Assembly: GCA_951799445.1 (NCBI GenBank)
Contig: OX637292.1
Span: forward strand, 8,869,296 to 8,933,295
Direction of reading: 5' to 3'
Length of the DNA: 64,000 bases
DNA from: Pseudisothecium myosuroides
Lineage: Eukaryota > Streptophyta > Bryopsida > Hypnales > Lembophyllaceae
The notes beneath the pieces are model-generated. The model was not told the DNA's origin. It was given only the letters and a program-made list of their open reading frames with translations, and did no database searches. The position numbers were made by a program, and so were the translations under genes. This document shows positions 1 through 11,401 of the stretch, piece after piece (position 1 is the stretch's first letter; each line of letters starts with the position of its first letter).

Positions 1-2060
1 AAAGTTCATCCGTTGTTTGCTACTGAATGATTGAGAATTTCTCCTAAGTTAAACTAGTTCTGGACTTTACTAAGTGCCTTCTACTTATTTCCAAATCTAA
101 TTCTTCTCTTTGATTACCTCTTTTTGTAATTATTTGATCTTTATCCTACCTATGTGGCTCGGTGCTACTCTGAACAGATTACTATTTTTAGAGTTTTGTT
201 AATTTTTCTTTGTAAGTCTTAATTCTAGCTTTCCAAAATGCTAAGATACGTGCTAATCGGACCTTCCTACTAGGAGTTATCAATGGATGAAGTTTGACCG
301 CTAATCGGTACTTCAACTTCATCCATGGTTTTCTACTAACCTACAACTTGAATTCTAATTTTTGTTTCACTTCTGGAGTCTGGATTTATGTTTCTACCTA
401 AGTTTCTATTCTTGTTCCATTTGGATGAAATGTACTAAATTTCATCCAATCTTACTCCTAAACTTCATCCGCCTATATCTCACTTGTTTTAACTCCGAAT
501 CCTAAGTGTGAGATGGTTTTGGAAACCTCCAACTAGACTCTACAACATTACTACCCTGGTTCTTGAAATATTACTATTCTAGACACTCTGAATTGAATTG
601 AGAGTTCGGTCCTACTTGTAAATGTCTATTTTTGAGAAATTGGAATGGATGGTTTAAAGTTAGGAGCTTACCTCGGAGTTGGAGTCATTGTTTAGGTAAT
701 CGTATACCCCTTCAAACTCCCCGTCATTTGCCATGTTTTGGAATCATTTGGTAGTTTTGCCCACGGCTTAAAGTAGGGGTGTTATTACAAGGTTTGCCAA
801 TTTCTTGAACTTCACTTTTCTTTTCTTTTTCTTCTAATCTCTCTTTCTCTTCTATACTATTCTAATTCAATTATTTATACTCCTAGTTGACTTGAAAGGT
901 CTTCTCCAATAATTCCTTTGAATTATTGAATCAATAAGCCTCTTCCTTCCTTCAAGTCAATAATTCATTCTATCATATTTCTAATGGTCCAAATCACTCC
1001 TTTAAGATTTTCTAAACTCCTCTTATCTTTTAAATTGTTTCCATTTAAACTCCCAACTTCACTCACTAATTCCACACTTGTAATATGAACCGCTTGGTAC
1101 CACTAGCTATTGAGAGTATGAAGGATTGAGAGAATTCTATACCATTGCTAAATTTGAAGAGTTCTAATTGTCACTATCTCTCCTCTCTATTTGCTATTCT
1201 AATCACTACTTCTTTCCTTAATTCCTATTTTAATTTCAAACTAAATTCTTCTACTCCTTCCTATCCTATTTGCTCTCCCTCCTTCTACTAATGCAAAACG
1301 ATTTTTTTTCCTTTCCTAGTATATGAGACGGTTTTGATAACTTGTAGTATGAGTTTTTATTTTAATTTTTGTTAGGCGAGTGACCAAGAGGGTCCAGTTT
1401 GCTTGGCCGGCCAAGGGCCGACTGCTCCCAGCCGAACTGCTCCAGCCCAGACTGCTCCCAACCCGAGACTGCTCCCCACCGGGACTGCTCCCCACCGGGA
1501 CTGCTCCCCAACCGAGACTGCTCCCCACCAGGGCCTCCCCTGCCGACACGTGGTAGCTTGCTGCGGGGAGTGGGTCGCCCGGGTTCGCTTCTGATCTGCT
1601 CTAGTTCGCTTCTGGTTTGCTCTGGACTGATTAGATTCCAAAGAAAAACCCCAACTGGGCCTTGAGCCTTTCCTTCACGGAATGGTATTGGCACTTTTTG
1701 AAGTGGGGGATGGCATTTCACAAGGACACGTACTTATCGCTAAGGCTAGATAAGAATTTTTACATACCATTTTTTTGGAAACTAAACTCGGGTCTCCAAA
1801 CCTCACGTTTTGGAAACTAAACTTGGTGACTAGTGAGAAACGGAAATGTAAACTAGCACCTAATGTTTATGGAATTTTTTCTTAAGGCTTCCTAGAACCA
1901 AAGCTCCGCCGTACTTTTGTGAATTGACCAATTTTCTATAGAAACTCTAGACAAACTAAGCCAAAGCTCCGCTGTGCTTTTGTGAAACAAGGAGAATAGG
2001 GACAACTATGAAGGGGGGAATGCTGCCGCATGAACGTGGAGCATAGAGCGTAGAGCAGGG
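1..2060. repeat. Dispersed retrotransposon-derived repeat (family A), left copy
   Basis: No gene. The AT-rich sequence carries repeated 'ttcatcc' and 'gatgaagtt' motifs, including a palindromic stretch at 281-325. Recognisable relatives in the same orientation lie near 39,950-40,135 and 63,415-63,600. Homology appears to continue through the segment near 1,655-1,690 (relative near 41,480) and the 'caaagct' repeats near 1,890-1,990 (relatives near 42,290-42,420). No pol or gag frame is visible. It is probably non-coding LTR or internal sequence of a large, decayed retroelement; that class assignment is inference. Confidence 0.55.
1415..1545. repeat. GC-rich tandem repeat with GACTGCTCCC core
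   Basis: Short degenerate units of about 15-20 bases share the core gactgctccc(c/a)accg. They form a GC-rich island in AT-rich surroundings. The periodicity leaves open frames on both strands, which I do not regard as genes. A second GC-rich island at about 60,440-60,700 contains the same core on the other strand (gggagcagtc near 60,537). Confidence 0.7.
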
Positions 2061-2244
2061 ATTTCAAGTATTTTTGGTTAAAATTTCAGAGTTTAGAAAA
2101 GTGAAGACCTATGACCGCGAATGTCAAGGACCTAAAACCGTGCAAAATAAAGGTGCATCTAATATGAGTGGATGTGAAGCCAAAATAATTCAAGTAATAT
2201 AATTTGACTCTTTCAGTCTTCTCTGTCGCATGTATTGTTCATAT
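2061..2244. other. Short AT-rich spacer
   Basis: Nothing recognisable lies between family A and the CACTA-like element. Confidence 0.5.
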
Positions 2245-2738
2245 CACTAGAAGAAAACTGCAATTTACTTGTCAAATCTGCGTTTTACTTGACACAAACT
2301 ACATTGTACTCAACAAAAAAGTATGGAATCAATTTTGTTGAGTTCTCTTTTCGTAATGCAAAATTTTGCGTTCCAACGTTTCAACACAGAATTTGACCAA
2401 CAGTGTGCTAGTATGTGAGCCCAAGAATGCGAGCTTGTGAGCATTGAGCCTACAATATAGGTACCTATAATATAGATACTACACACTATAGAAGGTGTAT
2501 GTATCATAAACACCTATAATATGGATATTTGTAATATATATATCCTATAATAATAGATAGTTTCTATAGTATATACACCTATAACATAGGTGTGTAGTAT
2601 TCTAGGCTCATAGGCTTACACTCCTATGCTCACATAATAGCAACCCTCACGAAGGGAGACCTCAACAAAATCTATTCCATACTTTTCTATTGAGTACAAC
2701 GTAATTTTTGACAAGTACAATGCGGTTTTCTTCTAGTG
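2245..2738. mobile_element. Non-autonomous CACTA (EnSpm)-like element
   Basis: The ends are CACTAGAAGAAAAC at 2,245 and its inverse GTTTTCTTCTAGTG ending at 2,738. The terminal inverted repeats run imperfectly for about 95 bases. They are flanked by a 3-bp direct repeat TAT (2,242-2,244 and 2,739-2,741). CACTA termini with a 3-bp target duplication are diagnostic of the EnSpm/CACTA superfamily. There is no transposase frame, so the element would need an enzyme in trans. Its centre is occupied by a second inverted-repeat element. Confidence 0.8.
2402..2648. mobile_element. MITE nested in the CACTA-like element
   Basis: The ends read GTGCTAGTATGTGAGC and, inverted, GTTGCTATTATGTGAGC. The roughly 245-bp body is AT-rich, with many 'cctataatata' motifs. 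A close copy with the same ends lies at 18,278-18,517, which fixes both boundaries. There is no coding capacity and the superfamily is not assigned. Confidence 0.7.
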
Positions 2739-4839
2739 TATTGAACTTGTCACACAATAAAAGTATAAAAAATACCTTTTTTTGAATTAGAAATCAACAA
2801 GCATCAATCGTATGAGTCTTCCTACTAAAACCTAAATAATTTAATTTACACAAGGCATGGCCTCTACTATGCTACCTTTTGTGAGGAATAGGTTTACTTG
2901 CTATTATGATGAAGACTAAAACCTAGTAGATGAAGACTAAAATCTATTAGATGAAGATGAAAGAGAGGAGTCCCCAAATTTGTCAGCACTATGTGCTAAT
3001 GACATGTATAGCAACAAATACTAAATCATATCCTTAAATGAAGTTTTGTATTTTATTTAGTTAATTTATTTAGTTTGTTACAATGAGATTTTAGAAACCG
3101 TGCATCCCCTAGTTGCATTTTTTGTACTATGAAAAAGTTCTCTACAAGGAATAATGCACGGGCTTTGTTTTGTGGCGTTTTGGCTTCTAATAGAGAAGAT
3201 ATTGAATTTCAAAGTTTTTACAAATTAAAAAATTAAAAAACTATTTTTGCTTTTGTATTATATCATATTGTGGCAACAGCACATGGCGACACTAGTATAG
3301 TTTGAAATGGCATTTATATTATATTATATATATATATATATATAATTAAAATTCAACTATTAAATTGATTATTTTTTGAAGGTGTCCTAAGTAAGTGGCT
3401 CATTAGATTTCTTTCACTGTGATTGCATTCCTTAGTCAAAAGCTTGTTGAATTCTTAAAAATTTAGCATTTCATATGTTTTGATACGTGCATCCTATGAA
3501 TTAAGTTTGTCTTTACACAATCATTCTCAATGGTTTGCAAAGTAAAGAAGAACAGCTCACACCAAATGACCTTTTGTCATAAACTACATCATTTATAAGA
3601 ACATTAAAATAAATATCCTAGACCCTGAGTCAAACTTCAACTTGTTAAGTTCTATCATTGAGTCTCAAGCACTAAGATAATTCAACTTAATGACCTAGTC
3701 ACAATACAATTGGGTCCAATAATCTTACAAACTACCTATTGTGTCATTCACAGAATGTTGCATAATATAGAATACAATTGGCAGTTTTGGTCTTGCAAAA
3801 GAAATATTTGATTCTTATGCAATTCTAATTAAGCATACTAGTTATCAATTTCAAAAAGATAAAATTCCATTTTTAGTGAATTGTTGATTTGTTTCATTTA
3901 ATAGTCATGGTTTTATATGATTATTGATTGAAAAACATTGATGATGAATTTTTTAAATTTGATTGTATAGATATTTAGAAAACATCCATACTCACATCTT
4001 TCTTTTAGCAAGCATCTTCATAAAAGTTTTAGAATTCCCTCTATAGAAATTTCAATGTTAGGATGACAATGCCTGAATTTTGTAAATAGATATCTTTGTA
4101 CTTAAGTAGATTTTGGCAAAGTAATTATACCATCATGCTCAAATATTAAAAATTATTTATAGTGTAAGGATGAAATAGCAAAATCTAATTACAATAAATT
4201 GGCATATATTTTATATAATTTTGGCATTGTCACTTCAACATTCAAATCTCAAGTGATAGATCCATTTCTATACCATTTCAAAAAATCTTTCACTAATTTA
4301 AATTGCATGGAAACATATGCAATTTTTTTAGCCTTCCAGATGTTGTCATTGGTGCTCACTACATTCCACTTTGTACCAATAGGTATCTATAACAAGCCAT
4401 CCACCACCAAAATTCTATTCAAAATAAAAATAATAAATAATAATAATTTCATTTTTTCTTTGCATGTTCACTATCCTAGCACAATACCAATTACTAGTGT
4501 CAAGTCTCCTAAAAGATTTCAAGCACCATTGATCTAATAAAATTAACTTTTTTTTATGTATAATAATGTCATACCAAAATGTATCCTTATATCATTGTAA
4601 ACCTCCAACATTTTTTTATTGTAATAATCTTTTTTTCTAACTCTTAATACAATACCTTGTAAATAATTTGTCGATAAGCATCCTTGGAGCTTGCAATTCT
4701 CCAAAAGATATATCTAAAAAAAATTTACTAATATTTTTTTAAATTGAATTTTTGAACACAACACTAAAGACTCAAAATGCAATTGCAAAATTCCTTCTAG
4801 TTTTTCAATTTTTTGTATTATACAAATGTATATATATTG
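2739..4839. other. AT-rich gene-free stretch
   Basis: No supportable gene. A short (TA)n microsatellite sits at about 3,324-3,343. A 112-codon frame at 4,199-4,537 is AT-driven, lacks recognisable motifs, and is not called. The stretch may be heavily decayed transposon sequence. Confidence 0.5.
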
Positions 4840-5453
4840 AGACTTCGTCGGTGTTCACAATGTCTACATGTAGACCAGAGTGCAACTTTTCAAAAAAAAA
4901 AAATTTTAAGAAGATTTTTTTATAAAGTTACAATTGCACCCAAGATCCCACGGGAAGAGTTTTAGATCCGACGAGGTCTCTAAGGATCACTGAGTAAAAA
5001 TGCAACCTTGCAAAAAAAAATTTTTTTTTTTTGAAGTTGCAGCTGTATCCGAGGTCCCATAGGAAGGCGTTCGGTACCGAATGCCTTCCTAAGGGACCTC
5101 AGGTACAGCTGCAATTTTTTTTTTTTTTTTTTTTTTGAAAGTTGCACTTGTACCTAGGGCTCCCTAGGAATATCCATCAGAAAAATTGGGCCAGATTGTT
5201 TTGGTGCCATTTTGACATCAAAGGCCACATACATGTCATTTTACTGTCATTTTATCCATACTAGGTTGATACGGAGATTGGCACCAAATTATCTAAATTG
5301 CATTTCAATGCACCATTGTAGCACCATGTTCACATGCCTTGAAGTTCCTGATGTCGTTGGTGCCAACAAGGTTTTCAAAGACCCCCAAGATCCCTTGGGA
5401 ATAGTTTTAGATCCAACGAGGTTCTAGGGATTATCAAGTAAAAATGCAACCTT

Positions 5454-5503
<50 letters not shown>

Positions 5504-5945
5504 ACAGTTGCAGCTGTACCCGAGATCCCCTAGAAATGCGTTCGGTACCGAACGCATTCCTACTAGACCTTGGGTACAGCTGCAACTTTCAAAAAAAAAT
5601 TAAATTTTTTTTTAGAAAGTTGCACCTATACTTGGGGCTCCCTAGGAATGTCGTTGGTGCCAGCGAGGTTTTCAAAGACCCCCAAGTACAATTGCAACTT
5701 TCCAAAAGAGAAATAATTTTTTTTTTTGGGTCAAGTTTTAGTTGCACCCAAGCCTCCCATGGAATATTGTCGGTGCCTACGAGGTCTCTAGAGACCCCCA
5801 AGTACAGCTTCAATTTTTCAAAAAGAAAAAAACCTAATAATAACAATTTTTCAATTTTTAATTTGCAGCTGTACCCAAGCCCCTCTAGGAATACTGTCAG
5901 TGCTGACACTATTTCCACGGGCCTGTAGGTGCAGTTGTAGTTTTC
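4840..5945. repeat. Decayed satellite-like array with long hairpins
   Basis: Degenerate units of about 100-130 bases repeat a scheme: 'gttgcagctgtacc', then 'ctaggaa', then 'ggt(a/g)cc(g/a)', then a poly-A/T spacer. Two units are near-perfect hairpins of about 80 bases (5,034-5,115 and 5,506-5,587), both centred on TTCGGTACCGAA. A (TA)n microsatellite (about 5,455-5,500) precedes the second. Weak echoes ('tttaggaaccttgttgg') continue to about 7,150. No gene is called here. Confidence 0.65.
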
Positions 5946-8900
5946 AAAAAAGTCTTTTTAAATGTTAATTTTCTAGATTATTTAGTTGTTTTCCTAAATC
6001 CACCACACAACTTTTAGGACCTTGAAGTATAATTGCCATTCTTTTTTTCTATTTTTAAATAAATGGTGAGATTTTGAAGGAAAAAAAATACAACTCAGTC
6101 TAATTTTCTATTAAATATCACTAGATTGAAGGTAGGAAGAGAGAGTTTCCACCTAAAGGTGTAAAGCCCGCCAGTGTAGAATACCCTGTTTGAATACAAA
6201 ATATTGCTAAATTCAGTTTAGATGATAGCACAATGGTCATCACCACACTCATCAATGAAGCTCAAAATATGATTTTTCTTGACCACTCTTGCATAAATTG
6301 TATCACATTAAGCAAAGAGGTAAATTCTAATGGAGTTGATAGTTTCACCAATGATGAATAATTTGCATCTAGTGCACCAAATTGGATATAAGATGGTAAC
6401 CCTCAGAACATCCTAAGTTGCATACAGGGCATGAATGCAAGGAGAATATATACATACCAACATCGTCATACTTTTTAGGAGGAATGTCAATGAGAGTTTC
6501 TCCTTACGAATGTATAAGTATTGTTTTGAAATAATTAAAATGTAAAACCAACTATTGTTTATGAAAGTTGTAGTGGTTGTCAAAGACTTATAAGGATGAT
6601 GCCTACAATGAGTCAATGATCCTACAAGATCTAAGCTATAGTTGCAACTTTCAAAAATATAAGTAACTTTCTTTAACGTTTTTGATTTTTTTCAAAAATT
6701 GTTGTAGGACTTTGGGCCCTTTAGGAACCTTGTTGGTATTGATAGGCTCTCCATGGTCCTAGACTCTTATAATAAGTTTTAAAAATTTTAAGATTTTTAT
6801 GTTTTTGTTTTTGTTTTTTGAAAAAAATGTTGAAGGATTCCAAGCCTTGTAGGAACCTTGTCAATATTGACAAGTTTTTTTGAAGCTCATGATTTAACAA
6901 CCATTTATCTTTGAATTAAATATATTTATTTTAAAACTTTTCCTTGAAAAATGTTGTTGGTTCCAAGTCTCATATATTATTTGGCATTTATAGCATCTTC
7001 TCCTGCAACATTAGTATTTGAAGGTAAAATATATTTATTTTTGAAATTTTTGTGTTGCAATGCCATGTCTTTTTGTAAAATCTTTTTGAACCAATAGGAA
7101 TCCTTACAAATGGTTACAACATTTTTTCCCAAATTATACATATTTATATATAAATCAGTCTAATTTTTTTCCTACTTTGCAACCTTCCCAAGTAGTTTGT
7201 CAATATGGGCACTTTCCCTTTCTTGAAAGGTTGGAGACGGGCAATTTAATTTTAAATTTATTTTAAATTTAAATTATGCAATACATATTAATGAGGTTTT
7301 GTATTTATAGTTCAAATTAAAGTAAAACTCTAGGGTGCCAAAAAGAGAAAAAAATTCATAAAAAAGATGTCAAAAAAGTGATTGTTTCATATTTTTTTTA
7401 AATTTTGGGGGTCTCCCTAAAGACAACTATAAATGCCAATGGGTACTATTTGTAGGATCCAATGATTTTCAAGTCTTATTTTAGAGAGCTAAATTTTTGT
7501 TTTATAAAAATTTGGTATCTTTGTGGCCCAAACAATACATATTTGTGCCAACAAGTATTTATTTGGAATTGAATAGATGAAACAATTACTTTCTATTAGT
7601 TGAAAGTAATTGTTTTTTTAGAAATGATATTCATGTCTATTTCCTTATGGAGGATGTTGACTACCCCAAAGTCATCTTTGAAGAGGAAATAATGATGAAA
7701 AAAATTTCATCATTATGGCTTCCAACCTCAACCTTGCTACCTAAGCTAACATTGATTAATTATTTACATGGCTTTGGGGGTATTAATTTGGATGAATAGA
7801 TGAGAATGTAGACAATGTGCCATTTTCAAACTGCATAGTTTGAACCATCTAGGATGGGTATAGATTTCAAACCGTGTAGTCCAAACCATCTAGGACATGC
7901 ATAGATTTCAAACCACCCAATTTGAATTACAAAAGTGCAAAAGTTGTGGAATAGTGCCATTTTTAAGAAATTTGCCATTCTTATAGTTTTAGGTGGTTTA
8001 GAATGATCTAAATCTAAGCATATCCAACTCCACATTAAAGAATTTAAAGTCCATCTAGACCATCGAGCTACGTCAAAGTCCGTCTAAGTTCATCCATTTT
8101 AGTTAAAATCTTTTTAATACACCATATGCATTGAAACTTAAAACAAATGCCAAAGACCATGAATAAATTGTCCAAACTTCTTGAATCCGATCCTATTTCA
8201 TTTAAAGTCTTTCTAAAATCAAGAAACATGTATTGAAATAGTTAGCTATATAATATCAACAATACATTGCAATAACATATTTACAATTCAAAATGAAACA
8301 AAAAAATAATAAATATTGACTGTAGAATCATTCTAAAATATTCTTGTCCCTAATTCTAACAAATGCTAACAAAGGCGTTGGAAAAGAAAGGCCAATGGAC
8401 GAATTGCAAGTCTTGTATTATATTTTTTTAGTATCATTTAGCCTTGATGCAAGAGTTGATATTTTCATTAATGTCCCTAGGATAAGCTTCAATGAGTTTA
8501 AACATACTCTTGAAAGCAACTTGTTGAAGCAATGAAATAGTTCATCATTATATCCTAACTCTAACTTTTTGTGAGTAATAAACACGGAAGTTAACCATTT
8601 TGTACCTCATATTTATAAGATTTGATTCAAATTGGACAAAAAAAGACACTATTTGATTCTTGTCTTTTATGGTTTCATCCTCTTTGTGCTTAAATGTTTT
8701 TTTGTATTGCATTAAATGAATGTGATTCATGGTTAGAGCACCTTCTTTGTCAAAAAACAAATATACCAATGTATCAAGACTAAAAAATTTGTATGTATAA
8801 AAGCACATTCTATGCTTGCAATATTTAGTTTTGTCCTTTTAGCAAAAAATAAATCCCACACAAATTTAGGAGTTCAATGTGACAATTCTTAAAATTTTCA

Positions 8901-8956
8901 TTTCCATTCATTATTTGCATTGTAAAAATGATTGCCACATAGACCATTGGAAGCTT
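5946..8956. other. AT-rich gene-free stretch
   Basis: No convincing gene. Decayed echoes of the upstream satellite reach about 7,150. A direct repeat of about 44 bases ('tttgaaccatctaggat...gatttcaaacc') occurs twice to three times at about 7,835-7,920. The short open frames, for example at 8,344-8,535, lack supporting features. Confidence 0.5.
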
Positions 8957-9518
8957 GGGGGGGTCACTTAGAGTGTCCATTAGAAAACATGTGCGAACAA
9001 AACTTTGGACCCCCTATATTATATCCTAAAATTTAAATAAAATAAAATAAAAAAAATATGACTAGATTTTCCTACTTCAAAAGTTTATATTTTGAATTAT
9101 TGATATTTTTATTTGTTAATGATAATTAGTTACAAATTTTTGAAGTAATTAGATACACTGTACAACTGAAAAATAACTTTCACACCCCTATATTATATCC
9201 TAAAAAATTGTCTAAAAAATGAACAAAAAATTCCTAAAAATAGCTCTCTATTGAAGTTCACTTTGAGTTGAGTATTGATGCAATGGTCATCTAAATGTGA
9301 TCTCTATAAATATTTGAGTTGAAAAACATGCCGTTTTAGGCCATTTTCAACCTCTTGTACAAATCATTTCAACTATTATTTTAGTTTGAAATTTTGGCAA
9401 TAGAAACCTATAGTCATTATTAAGCAACCCTCAAAATTTTAAGTTGAAACTATAGTTCATTAGAAACCACTTGTTCGCACGTGGTTTGTAGTAAAATACT
9501 AGGTGCCCCCCCCCCCCC
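8957..9518. mobile_element. MITE with homopolymer G/C termini
   Basis: The left end is seven G then tCACtTAG; the right end inverted is a G run then CACCTAG. Inside both ends lies GTGCGAACAA (about 8,988 and, inverted, about 9,470). The terminal inverted repeats are imperfect over about 45 bases. The interior is AT-rich and non-coding. No target-site duplication is clear because both ends fall in homopolymers. Confidence 0.6.
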
Positions 9519-9839
9519 GAGACTGGAAGACTAGGTTTAACTTTTTTAATTAAAATTTTATGAATATCTTATTTTCCACGGTCTTAGGGCATCTGCAATC
9601 CACGGTTATAGGTACAATTTAATTATAAAATTAAAAAAATCTCAAAATATTTTCAAGTTTTCCAAAAAAATTGGCCACTTTCTAGTTGCAAAAATAATTT
9701 TCAACAAGAACTTAGCTTCCTGCTCGGATTTCTATGCTCCACGCTCTACGCTCCACGCTCGCATGCTAGCTTCGCTCATTTTTCCCAAGCGGCATCGCCA
9801 GTCATAGGGAAAGGAACCTCTCTAGGGTTAGTGCAAAGT
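9519..9839. other. Spacer with a transposon-end-like motif and a short tandem repeat
   Basis: A motif GGGCATCTGCAATCC at about 9,587 resembles the ends of plant inverted-repeat elements, but no partner end was found. At about 9,738-9,766 a 10-base unit (GCTCCACGCT / GCTCTACGCT) repeats. An inverted relative lies near 2,035-2,060. No gene. Confidence 0.4.
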
Positions 9840-11401
9840 TAGTTCACAACACCCAGGGATATCAACAAAATACCAAACCTCAACAAAACATTAATCAAAG
9901 CTTCAAATAACTTATGAGAAAATACCACAAAAAGATAGCTAAGTTGAAGGGACCCCTAAGTCCTTCAAAAGAGCTCAAAAAGTAACAACAAGAGCTTGAA
10001 TGCTCCAAAAACACGAGAATTTGGCAACGTGGCCCCAAAATGGCCAAAATCCAACTAAATGGACCCAAATTATACAAGGCGGTTCACAAATGAACCTAAG
10101 GGGTGTTTGTGAGAGGAAAATGAGCCCCCTTATATACATTTCCAAGGGTGCTCATCCCCCCTCTTTTCCTAAGTCGTAAACTTATCAACTAAGATTTTCA
10201 TCCTAATCTTCAATTTTTGACTTTCTACGTTGGTCCAAATGTCTAACTTTTGGAGATTAATTCCAAATTGAAAATCAATTGCGCCGTTGGCTTCAGAAGG
10301 CCATTTTTAGTCCAAAGAAACCCTCCACCCCTTAACCAAACTCTAAAAAACGCAACATAACCTACCGCTAACTGAACGCCAAAACGGGGTAAAAATCCAA
10401 ATCTTGGAGGTTGACTTTTCTGAGAAAAGTAACTAGCCTAGGTTCTTTAGTAGGTATGGGGGAGTAAGAAAAGACCTAGTTTTGACCTCATTCCGATTTC
10501 GTATGCTCCCGGTACACAAGTCAACTCCACCGTAAACTTCAATTTTGCCAATTTTTGGGGAATCTCGCCGGTTCGGACACTTTTTGCTATCGGAATGTCT
10601 TGAAACTTGATGGGGCATCTTATTAGCATAAAAGAAGCTAATCTAATTTTTAGTGAGATTTTACCGCAACCTGGGTAATTTCTAGGAATTTTCCATCGTA
10701 GGTTTTGGCGGTTGACCGTCCGGAAGGGCATCTTCTGCAAGTCAGAAAGTTCCGAGACTTTTTATGGAACCTCTCATGGAATTCCACAAAAGATGTGCAA
10801 GCTCATATTTTTACTTTGCACAAAGGTCAGAGGAGAATCAAATTTTGCCTTCTCCTTTCAATTCTGGCAACTAGGAAATCTTTCACATACAAGGGAATCT
10901 TGGCAAGCCGATTTCGCCATTGAGTCCCAAATGTGATTTCCACCCTAGAACACCATATTCCACCCGTAGATTCCTCTAACGGGCCAATCTTGAGTTTGTA
11001 ACTTCTGCAGGCCAACAATTAGGGTTTCCGCTATTTCTTCAATGCTATGGGAAAAGTGAAACCTATCTCTGGGAATGGACTTAGGACCTCAACGGTGTTC
11101 CCTCGGACCAATTTTAGCCATAAGATGTCACATGTACCGTAGGTCTGGGCTGTTTGGGTCAGGCTAGCCCTTAATTCTATTTTTTACCGATATTTCCACG
11201 TTTTAACCTATGTACAAGTGGAAACGGGATTTATTTTGGGGGAAAAAATCTATAAGGGGCCAAATGCTATATTGGTACGTGGCAAACCTATTTTGGTTTT
11301 ACACTCTTTTTTGGGCTTTTTGTATATAAAAATATACTTAAATTTGAAAAATTTGAAAAAAAGAAAACTGTGAGTCCCTAGTGACGAATTGGGGGCTCAC
11401 A
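9840..11401 (-). mobile_element. Fragment of LTR-like repeat family, minus orientation
   Basis: The right end reads ...GGGCTCACA (11,401), the inverse of the TGTGAGCCC that begins the plus-oriented copy at 57,724. Clear homology to that copy includes the stretch around 10,640-10,690, which matches the inverse of about 58,445-58,500. Another copy in the same orientation covers about 43,640-44,140. No reading frame resembles gag or pol, so it is best read as LTR or other non-coding retroelement sequence. Confidence 0.6.
10127..10136 (-). promoter_or_regulatory. Conserved TATA box in the LTR-like repeat
   Basis: On the minus strand the sequence is TATATAAGGGG. The independent plus-strand copy has TATATAAGGCC at 59,298. 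Conservation of this box within otherwise diverged copies supports a retroelement promoter. Confidence 0.5.

Noticed and set aside
1316..1721. Several overlapping open frames on both strands
   Set aside because: They are products of the GC-rich tandem repeat; the peptides are low-complexity repeats.
4199..4537. 112-codon plus-strand frame
   Set aside because: AT-rich composition, no domain, no splice or promoter context, in decayed repeat surroundings.
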